Shown here piece after piece: positions 1-9,125 of a stretch of 64,000 nt of DNA. The stretch is from the NCBI GenBank assembly GCA_049115735.1, contig JAGDZP010000012.1:62001-126000 (forward strand). Direction: 5' to 3'. How positions within the stretch are numbered: the first letter of the stretch is position 1; each line of letters starts with the position of its first letter. This DNA comes from CAXBNB01 sp049115735. GTDB lineage: Bacteria; Bacteroidota; Bacteroidia; Cytophagales; Cyclobacteriaceae. The notes beneath the pieces were generated by a model, which was not told the DNA's origin, ran no database searches, and saw only the letters and a list, made by a program, of their open reading frames with translations. A program made the translations under genes and the position numbers.

Positions 1-2
1 TT

Positions 3-1022
3 AGGTTTATTGGTGGGTTAGGAGTAGGGGCTTCTACAGTGGCCGGCCCTATGTATATTTCGGAGATTTCCACCCCTAAAAACAGAGGAAGGTTGGTTGC
101 TCTCTACCAATTCAATATAGTATTGGGTATCCTCATTGCGTTCTTTTCAAACTACTTACTCAAAGGTTTTGATGGCGCCAATGACTGGCGATGGATGTTG
201 GGCATAGAAGGATTGCCGGCGGCAATCTACTTTGTGTCTGTGTTCTTTATTCCAAAGAGTCCGAGATGGTTGATCACTGAAAGAAAGGATGAGGATGGTG
301 CACGAGAGGTCCTTGAGAGAATGGGTGTCGAAGATGTTGAAGGAGAAATACAGCAGATTGAGGATGCTGAGAAAATCGAAGAAAAATCGGATGAATCATT
401 TTTTACTAAATACAAAAAGCCTTTGATATTGGCCTTCCTCATAGCATTTTTCAACCAGCTGTCCGGAATCAACTTCGTATTATACTATGCCCCGGAAATA
501 CTGGAGATAGCCGGACTAGCAGCGAAAGAGTCGCTCTTTAATTCTATTGCTATTGGCGGTATAAATCTGCTCTTTACATTTGTGGGGATGTATCTCATCG
601 ACCGTGCCGGCAGGCGTCAACTTTTGATCATTGGTTCAATCGGATACATAGCCAGCTTGCTCATGATTGCTTTATCTTTTTATGCTGATTTAGGGGCGGG
701 AGTTCTTTTGATGTCCATTATGGCTTTTATTTCTTCCCATGCCGTTGGTCAGGGGGCTATTATTTGGGCGTTCATAGCCGAGATTTTCCCAAATCACGCT
801 AGAGCTTTTGGTACATCGTGGGGAACGGGTACGCATTGGATATTTGCCGCACTGATCACACTTTTAGGGCCTGTGGTCATAGACATATTCAAAGAAAATC
901 CATGGCCAATCTTTGTGATTTTCGCCGGAACAATGGTATTCCAGTTGCTTTTTGCTCTATTTATGATGCCAGAAACAAAAGGGGTATCCCTGGAAGATAT
1001 ACAGAAGAAGCTGGGTATTTGA
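3..1022 (+). CDS. MFS sugar:H+ symporter, C-terminal part (cut by window start)
   Basis: The reading frame is already open at position 3 and runs into typical sugar-porter sequence, so the gene begins before the window; the GTG at 39 is not a real start. Visible family signatures are a SPRWL motif after transmembrane helix 6, a DRAGRR loop motif, and PETKG near the C terminus. About seven hydrophobic segments remain. Sugar porters of this family bring monosaccharides across the inner membrane with protons. Its place ahead of a polysaccharide locus suggests uptake of a released monosaccharide, which is inference. The substrate cannot be read from the sequence. Confidence 0.93.
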   Translation, partial: RFIGGLGVGASTVAGPMYISEISTPKNRGRLVALYQFNIVLGILIAFFSNYLLKGFDGANDWRWMLGIEGLPAAIYFVSVFFIPKSPRWLITERKDEDGAREVLERMGVEDVEGEIQQIEDAEKIEEKSDESFFTKYKKPLILAFLIAFFNQLSGINFVLYYAPEILEIAGLAAKESLFNSIAIGGINLLFTFVGMYLIDRAGRRQLLIIGSIGYIASLLMIALSFYADLGAGVLLMSIMAFISSHAVGQGAIIWAFIAEIFPNHARAFGTSWGTGTHWIFAALITLLGPVVIDIFKENPWPIFVIFAGTMVFQLLFALFMMPETKGVSLEDIQKKLGI

Positions 1023-1140
1023 TAACGCTGGATTGAAATTCGGGACCAATAATTTAAAGTTGTATCTGGGAAATTTTCATTTAAACCAGGAGTATGTAAA
1101 TTATTCCATTTGCAGTCACATATTTAAATGTTGGTACTTT

Positions 1141-2274
1141 ATGCACTTATACTATCAAAGAGCACCCATCTATTCTGTCCTACTTACTATCAGTGTATTG
1201 TTAAATTCATGCACGAGCAACAAGCAAATAGATATTTGGTTCAATGCAGAACAAGATTTTGATGTACAGGAAATATTCAATAGTGAAAGGTTTCCAAATA
1301 TTGTTACAGCTACAGATGGTAGCCTGCTAGCCACCTGGGGAAGGACAAAAGTAGTTGCCAAAAGAAGTGAAGATGGAGGAGAAACCTGGAGTGAAGAAAT
1401 AGTGATTGCCGACCCGGGATTCCATGGTGGTGGTACGACGGTAGATGAGAACACAGGGAATATTTTCGCCTTTGTAGAAGAAAGTCATCCGGTTGCCCCT
1501 TTACATATTTATATAAGTAAGGATCATGGGAAGACATGGTCGGAACACAACTACGAGCTACTACCAGATGCAAACGGAAATACTCCCGCAATGCACTTGA
1601 ATGAGCATGGCACAACGCTAATGAGAGGAGAGTATGCAGGCAGGATTATACGACCTTCGAGATACTATGGCAAGACTAACGACCGAAGCGAATGGCCGGA
1701 ACATTATACCAATGCAATTTATAGTGATGATGGGGGGGATACATGGAAAACCAGTAATCCATTCCCTGCCAATGGTACCGGCGAAGCAACACTCGTTGAA
1801 CTATCCGATGGTACTATTTACTACAACTCTCGTCGACATTTGTCAACAGACGGTTTAAATCCAAAAATGAGGCATATCGCCTGGAGCAAGGACGGAGGTG
1901 AGACCTGGGGAGATTTAACTGTGAGTGATGAGCTTCCTGATGGCGATCAGAATAGGGATTATGGCCTGATGGCCGGACTGGTGAGGCTCCCAATAGACGG
2001 TCGGGATATTCTTTTGTTTAGCAATATTGAATCTATGGAGGGTAGACACCACGGAACGGTATGGGCAAGCTTTGATGGTGGAAAGACATGGCCGGTTAAG
2101 CGATTGGTGGATGAAGGTAGTTTCGCCTACTCTTCATTGACAGTAGGGCGAGAGGGCACAGCCTCCGAAGGAATGATTAACCTATGCTATGAAAGTGACG
2201 GAGGTGCAAAAGTAGCCCGCTTCAATATGGCCTGGTTGCTGGATGGAAAGGACTGGCAGGTATTTATTAATTGA
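1141..2274 (+). CDS. Sialidase-like (BNR/Asp-box) beta-propeller lipoprotein
   Basis: The frame is open from 1033, but the ATG at 1141 is preferred because it gives a clean lipoprotein signal: a hydrophobic run ending in LNSC, then a Ser/Asn linker. The mature protein carries at least five Asp boxes (SEDGGETW, SKDHGKTW, SDDGGDTW, SKDGGETW, SFDGGKTW), the hallmark of six-bladed sialidase propellers. An ERFPNIV segment near the N terminus sits where the FRIP arginine motif lies in GH33. Many such proteins in algal-polysaccharide loci are not true sialidases, so the substrate stays open. It lies 118 bases after the sugar transporter and ahead of the first sigma factor. Confidence 0.85.
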   Translation: MHLYYQRAPIYSVLLTISVLLNSCTSNKQIDIWFNAEQDFDVQEIFNSERFPNIVTATDGSLLATWGRTKVVAKRSEDGGETWSEEIVIADPGFHGGGTTVDENTGNIFAFVEESHPVAPLHIYISKDHGKTWSEHNYELLPDANGNTPAMHLNEHGTTLMRGEYAGRIIRPSRYYGKTNDRSEWPEHYTNAIYSDDGGDTWKTSNPFPANGTGEATLVELSDGTIYYNSRRHLSTDGLNPKMRHIAWSKDGGETWGDLTVSDELPDGDQNRDYGLMAGLVRLPIDGRDILLFSNIESMEGRHHGTVWASFDGGKTWPVKRLVDEGSFAYSSLTVGREGTASEGMINLCYESDGGAKVARFNMAWLLDGKDWQVFIN

Positions 2275-2507
2275 TAGGTATGCCAAACGGAATCTATTAT
2301 GTAAAAAAACAAGCGCTTCAGGCCCCAGTAGTTACTTGTATGAAAATTATATTCAATTTTTAGAATACTACTAGACTTCATCCCTTTCCTTTAACAGGTA
2401 AAAAGAATTGTATTCTGAGATTAATATTTGCACCATAAGCATCAGGTACGTTTCCTTTCACAGGGCTAAATTCATAAAATACGCCAATCCATCAATTCAG
2501 AGTTTCA

Positions 2508-2515
2508 TACATTTG
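2508..2515 (+). promoter_or_regulatory. Candidate -7 box (TACATTTG) for the first sigma gene
   Basis: TACATTTG is a perfect match to the Bacteroidota -7 consensus TAnnTTTG and lies 29 bases before the TTG start of the sigma gene. No TTG is found at the expected -33 spacing, so support comes from the -7 box and its position only. Confidence 0.4.
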
Positions 2516-2543
2516 TCTGAAGTATAACTTTTTTGTTTTCAAC

Positions 2544-3119
2544 TTGAATAGTTCAGACGCTACTTTATGGGATAAACTCAGAAATGGACACAAGTCTTCG
2601 TTTGACTTAATTTACAATGACTATATCAATGTCCTGTTCAATTATGGCAGGAGGTTTACATCGGATCAAGAACTGATTGAAGATTGTATACAGGATTTCT
2701 TCACCGATTTATGGGTGAAAAGAGATAGGCTATCAGCTACCAATCAAATCAAACCTTATTTATTGCTGTCCTTGAAAAGGAGACTTCTGAGACAAATCGC
2801 AAAAGACTCCAAAAAAGAAGGAATTGATGGGTATCAGGACTTTCTAATAGAGTTTTCACGCGAAGATGAACTTATCAATCAAAAGGTGAATGCAGAACGA
2901 ATTGACAAGCTTAATTCTACCATGGACAAACTTACTCCAAGGCAAAAAGAAGCGATTTACCTTAAATTTTTTGAAGGATTGTCATACACTGATATTGCTG
3001 AGATTATGAACGTGGAAACCAAGGCTGTTTACAAACTGATGGCCAGAGCCATCGAAGGGCTCAAGTCTGAATTTCAAGTTTTCCTTTTGTTGGTTTGTAT
3101 GAGTTTTGAGGTTGGTTAA
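2544..3119 (+). CDS. ECF sigma factor (RpoE/FecI type), PUL module A
   Basis: The 191-residue protein has the sigma-70 region 2 pattern (an FDLIYNDY helix, then DCIQDFFTDLWVKRD) and region 4 (LTPRQKEAIYLKFFEGLSYTDIAEIM), the usual ECF layout. The start is a TTG; no ATG precedes region 2. In this family the sigma factor is released by a FecR anti-sigma factor when a SusC-type receptor binds its glycan. The matching FecR gene starts 1.5 kb downstream at 4660 instead of directly after, because a repeat cluster and a GIY-YIG gene lie between. It probably drives the SusC/SusD operon at 5855. Confidence 0.93.
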   Translation: MNSSDATLWDKLRNGHKSSFDLIYNDYINVLFNYGRRFTSDQELIEDCIQDFFTDLWVKRDRLSATNQIKPYLLLSLKRRLLRQIAKDSKKEGIDGYQDFLIEFSREDELINQKVNAERIDKLNSTMDKLTPRQKEAIYLKFFEGLSYTDIAEIMNVETKAVYKLMARAIEGLKSEFQVFLLLVCMSFEVG

Positions 3120-3283
3120 ATCCAACTAAAAACAAACATTCAGTAAATTCGACGAATCCAAAAACACCTCGTCAACCGAGACCTAACATTTTGGTTTCCA
3201 AACCACACAAATTGGAATGACGAATGTTGGCAAATCGGAGTTTCTTATAATGAGTCTGAAAAAAAGCCTGGTAACACATTAAT

Positions 3284-3368
3284 AGACCCTGAAACAAGTT
3301 CAGGGTGACTTTCGGTGTTAGCAACGCAAATCGTTTTTAAAAGTCATGCTGAACTTGTTTCAGCATCT
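3284..3368. repeat. Inverted pair of dispersed Bacteroidota-type hairpin repeats
   Basis: Positions 3284-3309 and 3343-3368 are inverted copies of a 26-base element differing at three sites. Each copy folds on itself (CCCTGAA/TTCAGGG in the first, TGCTGAA/TTCAGCA in the second). Similar elements are dispersed in intergenic DNA of many Bacteroidota. The pair sits at the left edge of a larger repeat cluster. Confidence 0.75.
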
Positions 3369-3417
3369 ATTCAAAACATACGTCATTAGTGCCATAGGGA
3401 AAAGCCTCCATGTGTTA

Positions 3418-4517
3418 CATCCAATGCAATTGAAAACATTCTGCAAAAACCTTGGAGAAATCTCACTCATTCCTCGCATCGAAATGACGTTGTTTGATTG
3501 AGATAGGAGGTCCGATAAACTCTTTGTGATTCTTAAGCTAAAAAAGCCTAATAAATCCACGTCACTTCGACCGGAGGGAGAAGTCCCCTAGCATCACCGC
3601 TGAACCAAGAGATGACATTGTACAGAATTCTTGGGGCTTCTCAATCGTCCCTCATATCGAAATTACGTTGTTAACCCATCGTCTCTTCGATCCCGACTTG
3701 TCGGGGAGAAGTCTCCTCAGAACCACAGAGTGTCAAAAGTTGAAATTAACTTTTAGTAAGAATTGTCAATCTCAAAATACAAATCTTTCCAATCAGGATT
3801 AATGCTTAGGATCAACGCAATTTTCTTCTCTCTTCTATATTTCTTAACCTGTTTTTCTCGGGCAATCGCTTCTTCGATTGAATGAAAACTTTCAAAGTAA
3901 ACAAGTTTTTCAATGTTGTATCTAGCAGTAAAACTTTTTGGGTACAGTTTTTCTTTGTGTTCAGTAATTCTGGCAAACAGCATTGATGTCACACCAGTAT
4001 AAAAAGTCGTGTGGTGCTTATTCGTCATGATGTAAACTGCTCCTCCGCGAATCATGTTTTAAAGAAAATAAATTCATGAACCAATGCCTAAAAACACTTC
4101 ATCACTTCGATCCCGACAAGTCGGGTAGAAGTCCCCTTGAAATACGTCCAATGCAATAGAAAACATTCCACAAAACCCTTGGAGATTTCTCACTCGTACC
4201 TCGTATCGAAATGACGTTGTTTGATTGAGATAGGAGGTCCGCTAAACTCTTTGTGATTCTTAAGCTAAAAAAGCCTAATAAATCCACGTCACTTCGACCG
4301 GAGGGAGAAGTCCCCTTGCATCACAACTGAACCTGGAGATAACCTTCTATAAAACCCTTGGAGATTTCTCACTCGTACCTCGTATCGAAATGACGCTCGT
4401 AACCTAACGTCACTTCGAACTGAAAGGAGAAGTCCCCTTGAAATACATCCAATGCAATAGAAAATATTCCACAAAAACCTTGGGGATTTCTCACTCATTC
4501 CTCGCATCGAAATAACG
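3418..4517. repeat. Cluster of imperfect palindromic repeat units around a GIY-YIG gene
   Basis: Units of roughly 108-117 bases open with CGTCACTTCGAC-like sequence followed by GAGAAGTCCC, and close with GATTTCTCACTC and TATCGAAATGACG, which are inverted relative to the opening. Full units lie at 3560-3667, 4100-4216, 4287-4395 and 4408-4517. A closing half lies at 3418-3489 and an opening half at 3680-3720. A longer direct duplication (3418-3606 versus 4147-4331) is over 90% identical by eye. Two opening halves (3680-3720 and 4100-4137) replace the usual middle with a CCCGAC/GTCGGG hairpin, and these two directly flank the nuclease gene. The short minus-strand open frames here are translations of the repeat. 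Confidence 0.85.
3753..4055 (-). CDS. Small GIY-YIG nuclease-family protein
   Basis: The 100-residue protein has the GIY-YIG layout: AVYIMTNK, then FYTGVT 10 residues on, an arginine in LFARITEHK, and a later EEAIAREKQVKKY helix with the acidic metal-binding position. It ends with the NPDWKDLY tail typical of the short stand-alone COG2827 group. Such proteins are predicted DNA endonucleases, but their role is not established. Its ends lie about 30-45 bases from two related hairpin repeats, and it sits inside a repeat cluster between a sigma gene and its FecR gene, on the opposite strand. This suggests a mobile or repeat-linked gene, not a part of the sugar system. Confidence 0.9.
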   Translation of the reverse strand: MIRGGAVYIMTNKHHTTFYTGVTSMLFARITEHKEKLYPKSFTARYNIEKLVYFESFHSIEEAIAREKQVKKYRREKKIALILSINPDWKDLYFEIDNSY

Positions 4518-4659
4518 CACTTAACCCAATGTCTTAAAAAAAACTAAAAAAAAATTCATTTCCCATGGGGCAAAATCCTGACCCTATGTATTTCCTATTT
4601 GAATGGAGTATAATCTAAGCTTCCGTAAACCAAGCGAACTGCACAAATAAGACATAGGA

Positions 4660-5679
4660 ATGAACAACAACAATTATACCCTCGAAGAACTCATAGCCGA
4701 TGAATCATTCGTACTATGGGCCTACGGAGAGGGTGGAACACAATGGGATGAATGGGTTAATGCAAACCCTGGAAATGGAGAATTGGCAGATAAGGCTCAG
4801 GAAATGATCGCTTCGATGAAGTTTAAAGGTTATGCGCTTACCGATGACAAAGTAGAACAGATCAAGCAAAGAATAGAAGTTAACATTGAAAGTGAGGGAG
4901 GTAAGGTAATTCCAATACAATCCAGGTGGAAAAAATGGACAAAAGTTGCAGCAGTAGTTGCTGTCTTATTGGCCAGTGCAGTAGTTCTATATACTAAAAG
5001 GGAGTCTGAGTCTACAACAGTTCTTTCACCCATTGCAATCAAATACTTGGATAAAACCACTCCTAAAGGAGCCCGGGTCACTTTCAAGTTAAGCGATGGG
5101 TCAACTGTTAACCTTAATGCCAACAGCAAACTTATCTACCCGGAGAGTTTTGATGAGGACAATAGAGAGGTTTACCTGGAAGGAGAGGCATTTTTTGATG
5201 TAGCAGAAAATGTTGAAAAACCATTCATTGTAACTACCGGAGATATCCAGACCAAAGTATTAGGTACAACTTTTAACATCAAAGCACTAACAAGTAGTGA
5301 GAATATTGAAGTAGCTCTTGTTACTGGTTCTATCTCTTTGTCCAACTTAAAATCCTCTGAAAGCTTACTACTTAAACCTGACGAAATGGGGACATACAAT
5401 GGATCGAGCCAACCGATTATTAAATCCTTATATGATAGGGAAAGAGTATTGGGTTGGAAAGAGCAACTTTTAACTTTTTCCAATACCGATTTTTCCGAAG
5501 TTATTGAGTCTCTTGAGAATTGGTATGGAGTGTCCTTTGTCATTAAGAGCAAAAAGAAATTTACCAAAGGGTTTACCGGAAAATACAAAAACAAATCACT
5601 GGAAACTGTAATGAAGGGACTAAGTTTTTCTTATGAATTCAATTTCAGGATTTCGGACAAAGTGATCATTATTGAATAA
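4660..5679 (+). CDS. FecR-type anti-sigma factor, PUL module A
   Basis: The protein has 339 residues with a short cytoplasmic N-terminal part, one transmembrane helix at about residues 94-111, a periplasmic FecR domain (GARVTFKLSDGSTVNLNANS, then GEAFFDVAE and VLGTTFNI) and a C-terminal DUF4974-like domain. FecR proteins hold an ECF sigma factor at the membrane until the STN domain of a TonB-dependent receptor signals ligand. The partner sigma gene is at 2544 and the receptor SusC at 5855. The 1.5 kb separation from the sigma gene is unusual; in module B the same pair is only 46 bases apart. Confidence 0.95.
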   Translation: MNNNNYTLEELIADESFVLWAYGEGGTQWDEWVNANPGNGELADKAQEMIASMKFKGYALTDDKVEQIKQRIEVNIESEGGKVIPIQSRWKKWTKVAAVVAVLLASAVVLYTKRESESTTVLSPIAIKYLDKTTPKGARVTFKLSDGSTVNLNANSKLIYPESFDEDNREVYLEGEAFFDVAENVEKPFIVTTGDIQTKVLGTTFNIKALTSSENIEVALVTGSISLSNLKSSESLLLKPDEMGTYNGSSQPIIKSLYDRERVLGWKEQLLTFSNTDFSEVIESLENWYGVSFVIKSKKKFTKGFTGKYKNKSLETVMKGLSFSYEFNFRISDKVIIIE

Positions 5680-5713
5680 AAAAACTATACAACTATGATG
5701 CAGGATTCCACAT

Positions 5714-5840
5714 AAAAAAAGCCAGTCACCCAAAGACAACTGGCCATTATATCGAAATCTCTGATTGCTAAAGTGTGTCCGCTAAAACTAGCCTTAGCGA
5801 TCAGAAGAATCAGTCTTTGATGAAAATCAATTATTTCACC
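5714..5840 (-). ncRNA. Candidate antisense RNA with intrinsic terminator, between fecR and susC (module A)
   Basis: Read on the minus strand, a stem of 11 pairs (5794-5804 with 5761-5771, one G-U pair) is followed by a terminator hairpin (GCCAGT/ACTGGC at 5721-5744) and seven U residues at 5720-5714. On the plus strand the hairpin has A residues before it and no T run after it, so it does not work as a plus-strand terminator. A near -7 box (CATGTTTG, 7 of 8) lies at 5847-5840 on the minus strand, but no -33 TTG was found. The layout matches the better supported element in module B. The RNA start is approximate. Confidence 0.4.
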
Positions 5841-5854
5841 AAACATGTAAAAAT

Positions 5855-8800
5855 ATGAAAATTAAACTATTACGACAACTGTACATTATGTCAAGTTATG
5901 CGTTTAAGGGCTTTTTGATTCAATGTATTTGCTTTACGTTTCTGCTGGCAGAGTCAGGCAAGGCACAAAAAAGCATAGAAGAAGTTTACCTCACCATCCA
6001 GTTAAACGATGTGAAGGTTAAGCAGGTCTTTTCTCAAATAGAAAAGAAAACCCCATTTTCGTTTGCCTATCCTAACAATGTGATAGAAGTCAATAGCAAA
6101 ATCTCATTGGATTTCGAACACGAATCTTTGGCAAATTTGCTCAGATATGTTTCTAAGAACTCAGAGCTGGGCTTTAAAAGAATTGGAAAGACAATTCATG
6201 TAAATGTAAGATCTGAACAGCAAAGTGAATTGATAGAATCAGTACTTGCCGACATAGATATCTCGGGAAAAATCACCGACGAAAACGGCCAGGGACTTCC
6301 AGGAGCAAGTGTCGTAGTAAAAGGAACAAGTAGTGGAACTACATCCGATCTTGAAGGTAATTATAAGCTCTCCGTACCAGAAGCCTCTACTATTGTTGTT
6401 TCATTTGTCGGCTACTCTCGACAGGAAATTTTGGTGGGTGCACAGAGTACCATTGATGTACAAATGGAGGTTGATGCTACACAGCTAGAGGATATTGTTG
6501 TAGTGGGTTACGGTACTCAGAAGAAAAGCGACCTAACCGGAGCTGTTACCTCTGTCGGATCTGAAGATATAGAAGGTATTCCTGTCCAGTCAATGGATCA
6601 GGCTATTCGAGGTAAGGTAGCCGGAGTGCAGGTTACACAGAGGTCTGGGGCACCCGGCGGAGGCTCTATTATCCGAATTCGTGGAATCAATTCAATCCAG
6701 GGAGGAAATGATCCGTTGATTATCGTTGATGGATTCCCGATCACTGGAGGGTTAGATTTTATCAACCCCCAGGATATAGAGAGTATTGAAATTCTCAAGG
6801 ATGCATCTGCAACAGCCATCTATGGAGCGCGAGCTACCAATGGCGTGATTATGGTAACTACAAAAAAAGGCAAGTCTGGCCAGATGAAAATTGATATTGA
6901 TTCATATTATGGTGTACAAGATGTTACTAAACTTATTGATTTTGCAAACGCGCAGGAATATATAAAGATTGCTAATGCCCGTGCAGTGAATGATGGGGAA
7001 GCCGAATTGTATTTTCCAAACCCCTCATCAATAACTGAAGATACTAACTGGCAAGAAGAGATATTTCGATCAGCTCCAATTCAAAACCATGGTATCACGT
7101 TATCAGGGGGCAAGGAAGAATTACGCTATTCAATCTCAGGAAACTACTCTGATCAAAAGGGAGTAATAAAAGGTTCTGATTATAAAAGATTCAGCCTTCG
7201 CTCCAATATTGACGTTGAGGCCAATGAAAGAGTAAAGGTATCGAACAGCATGCTTCTTGCTCGGTCAGCGCGAAATGCTAATGGATCCAGTCCATTAACT
7301 GCTGCTTTTCGGGCTGATCCTACATTACCGGTTTTTGATCAATCGGGGAATTATCAAAGTATGACGATTCGTAGTTTTCACGGGATACATGAAAACCCAG
7401 TGGGGGCAATAGAAGGAAGCACTCGTGAAAATTTGGAAACAAGGATATTTAACAATTTGAAAGCCACGTTTACAATTATCGATGGTTTAACCTTTAGCTC
7501 ATCGATAGGAGTAGATTACTCTACATCACTTCGCAATAACTATGATGCTCGATTTCTATTAGCTGGACAACCAGGTGGTAAAGCATCAAAGTCTAGTTGG
7601 GAATCTCATTCACTGCTCAATGAAAATATCCTTAATTACAATAAAAAAATTGGTGATGTCAAGCTGGATGCCGTTGCAGGTTATACCTGGCAAAAATTCA
7701 AATCGTCAAACTTTTCTGCTGGATCTTCAAATTTTGTATCTGATGATTTACTCTTCAATTCACTAAGTGCCGGTTCGGAGATTAGCATACCATCGTCAGG
7801 TGGTACTGAATGGGGAATCGCTTCCTGGCTGGGACGGGTGAATTTAAATCTATATGAAAAATACTTATTGACCGTGTCTGGACGCGCTGATGGTTCTAGT
7901 CGTTTCGCTGACGGAAATAAGTGGGCCTTTTTTCCATCTGCGGCATTCGCATGGAGGCTTGCCGAAGAAGATTGGTTCGACGTAAAGTCTATATCAGACA
8001 TAAAATTAAGGGCGAGTGTAGGTCAGACAGGGAATCAGGCGGTTTCACCTTTCCAGACACTTACAGCAATGAGTGATGTACAGGCGTCCATTGGAGATGC
8101 TTTTAATGTGGGATTTGCTCCTGATGGTATAGCAAACAAGAAACTCAAATGGGAAACCACAACACAATATGATGCAGGAATTGATATCGGTTTGTTGGAT
8201 GGTAAAATAAACTTGTCCCTGGATTATTACTATAAAAGAACCAATGATCTTTTGGCAAGGGTAGATCTTCCCCTATCAGCAGGATTTACCAGTTCGATCC
8301 AAAATATTGGATCGGTAAGTAATCAGGGCATTGAAATTCAATTGGGTGCAACACCTGTAAATGGTGACTTTAAGTGGGACATTAATGCAAATTTTTACAA
8401 AAACAATAATAAGATAATTGAGCTGTCTAAGGAAGCAGATGTATTTGCACCAGCCTTAGGTTTATTGTCCACCATGCACATTTTGAGGGAAGGAGAACCG
8501 ATTTCACAATTTTATGGATTTTTATGGGACAGAATTGATGAGAATGGAAGACATGTGTATAAAGACCTCAATGATGACGGAATGGTCAATGACGAAGACA
8601 GGACTATAATAGGTAGCCCGCACCCTAGTTTTAGCACAGGTATAACGAATACGTTTTCCTATAAAAACTTTCTACTCACCGTTCAGTTTGACGGCACATT
8701 CGGTAACGAAGTTGTAAATGCATCATTATTCGAGAGTACTGATTCCTTTTTTAAGGGTCGAAATCAACTAAAGAAAGTTGTTGATAATTATTGGACCCCG

Positions 8801-9115
8801 GATAATCCCGATGCGCTCTACCCAGCTCCGTCGGCAACTGTTACTCAATCGCCATCCGATCTTTATCTTGAAGACGCTTCTTTCATGAAATTAAGGTATG
8901 TGAATTTGACATATTCCTTGCCAGTGAATGATATAGATTGGATAGCAAATGCATCTATTTACATAGCAGCAGAAAACTTAATGACTTTCTCAGGGTATTC
9001 ATGGTATGATCCTGAAGTGAGTAATTATTCCAGTGGTGACTTAAGGCTCGGAACAGAGAATGGAACCTACCCACAGGCAAGAACATATACTATAGGATTT
9101 AAATTAGGATTTTAA
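5855..9115 (+). CDS. SusC-like TonB-dependent receptor with STN signalling domain (module A)
   Basis: The 1086-residue outer-membrane protein has, in order, a signal peptide, an STN domain (about residues 45-120), a carboxypeptidase-regulatory-like domain starting near residue 134 (ISGKITDENGQGLPGASVVV), a plug beginning near VVVGYGTQKKSDLTGAV with the SusC signature GKVAGVQVTQRSGAPGG, and a 22-strand-type barrel ending in the aromatic-rich GFKLGF. SusC proteins import oligosaccharides using TonB energy. The STN domain means it also signals to the FecR/sigma pair upstream. SusD follows 10 bases later. Confidence 0.97.
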   Translation: MKIKLLRQLYIMSSYAFKGFLIQCICFTFLLAESGKAQKSIEEVYLTIQLNDVKVKQVFSQIEKKTPFSFAYPNNVIEVNSKISLDFEHESLANLLRYVSKNSELGFKRIGKTIHVNVRSEQQSELIESVLADIDISGKITDENGQGLPGASVVVKGTSSGTTSDLEGNYKLSVPEASTIVVSFVGYSRQEILVGAQSTIDVQMEVDATQLEDIVVVGYGTQKKSDLTGAVTSVGSEDIEGIPVQSMDQAIRGKVAGVQVTQRSGAPGGGSIIRIRGINSIQGGNDPLIIVDGFPITGGLDFINPQDIESIEILKDASATAIYGARATNGVIMVTTKKGKSGQMKIDIDSYYGVQDVTKLIDFANAQEYIKIANARAVNDGEAELYFPNPSSITEDTNWQEEIFRSAPIQNHGITLSGGKEELRYSISGNYSDQKGVIKGSDYKRFSLRSNIDVEANERVKVSNSMLLARSARNANGSSPLTAAFRADPTLPVFDQSGNYQSMTIRSFHGIHENPVGAIEGSTRENLETRIFNNLKATFTIIDGLTFSSSIGVDYSTSLRNNYDARFLLAGQPGGKASKSSWESHSLLNENILNYNKKIGDVKLDAVAGYTWQKFKSSNFSAGSSNFVSDDLLFNSLSAGSEISIPSSGGTEWGIASWLGRVNLNLYEKYLLTVSGRADGSSRFADGNKWAFFPSAAFAWRLAEEDWFDVKSISDIKLRASVGQTGNQAVSPFQTLTAMSDVQASIGDAFNVGFAPDGIANKKLKWETTTQYDAGIDIGLLDGKINLSLDYYYKRTNDLLARVDLPLSAGFTSSIQNIGSVSNQGIEIQLGATPVNGDFKWDINANFYKNNNKIIELSKEADVFAPALGLLSTMHILREGEPISQFYGFLWDRIDENGRHVYKDLNDDGMVNDEDRTIIGSPHPSFSTGITNTFSYKNFLLTVQFDGTFGNEVVNASLFESTDSFFKGRNQLKKVVDNYWTPDNPDALYPAPSATVTQSPSDLYLEDASFMKLRYVNLTYSLPVNDIDWIANASIYIAAENLMTFSGYSWYDPEVSNYSSGDLRLGTENGTYPQARTYTIGFKLGF

Positions 9116-9125
9116 AGACAGAAAA

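Noticed and set aside
1033..1140. N-terminal extension of the sialidase-like protein
   Set aside because: It would place 36 residues before a clear lipoprotein signal; ATG 1141 is the better start.
1141..2274. Firm assignment as GH33 sialidase acting on sialic acid
   Set aside because: Asp boxes are clear, but the catalytic set cannot be confirmed and the surroundings point to algal glycans.
3360..4507. Three short minus-strand open frames with similar protein starts
   Set aside because: They are translations of the palindromic repeat units and resemble each other only because the DNA repeats do.
3418..4517. Possible CRISPR array
   Set aside because: Units are over 100 bases, imperfect and internally inverted, with no uniform unique spacers and no cas genes.
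5714..5744. Plus-strand terminator separating fecR from susC
   Set aside because: The T run is on the minus strand only; on the plus strand the hairpin has A residues before it and no T run after it.
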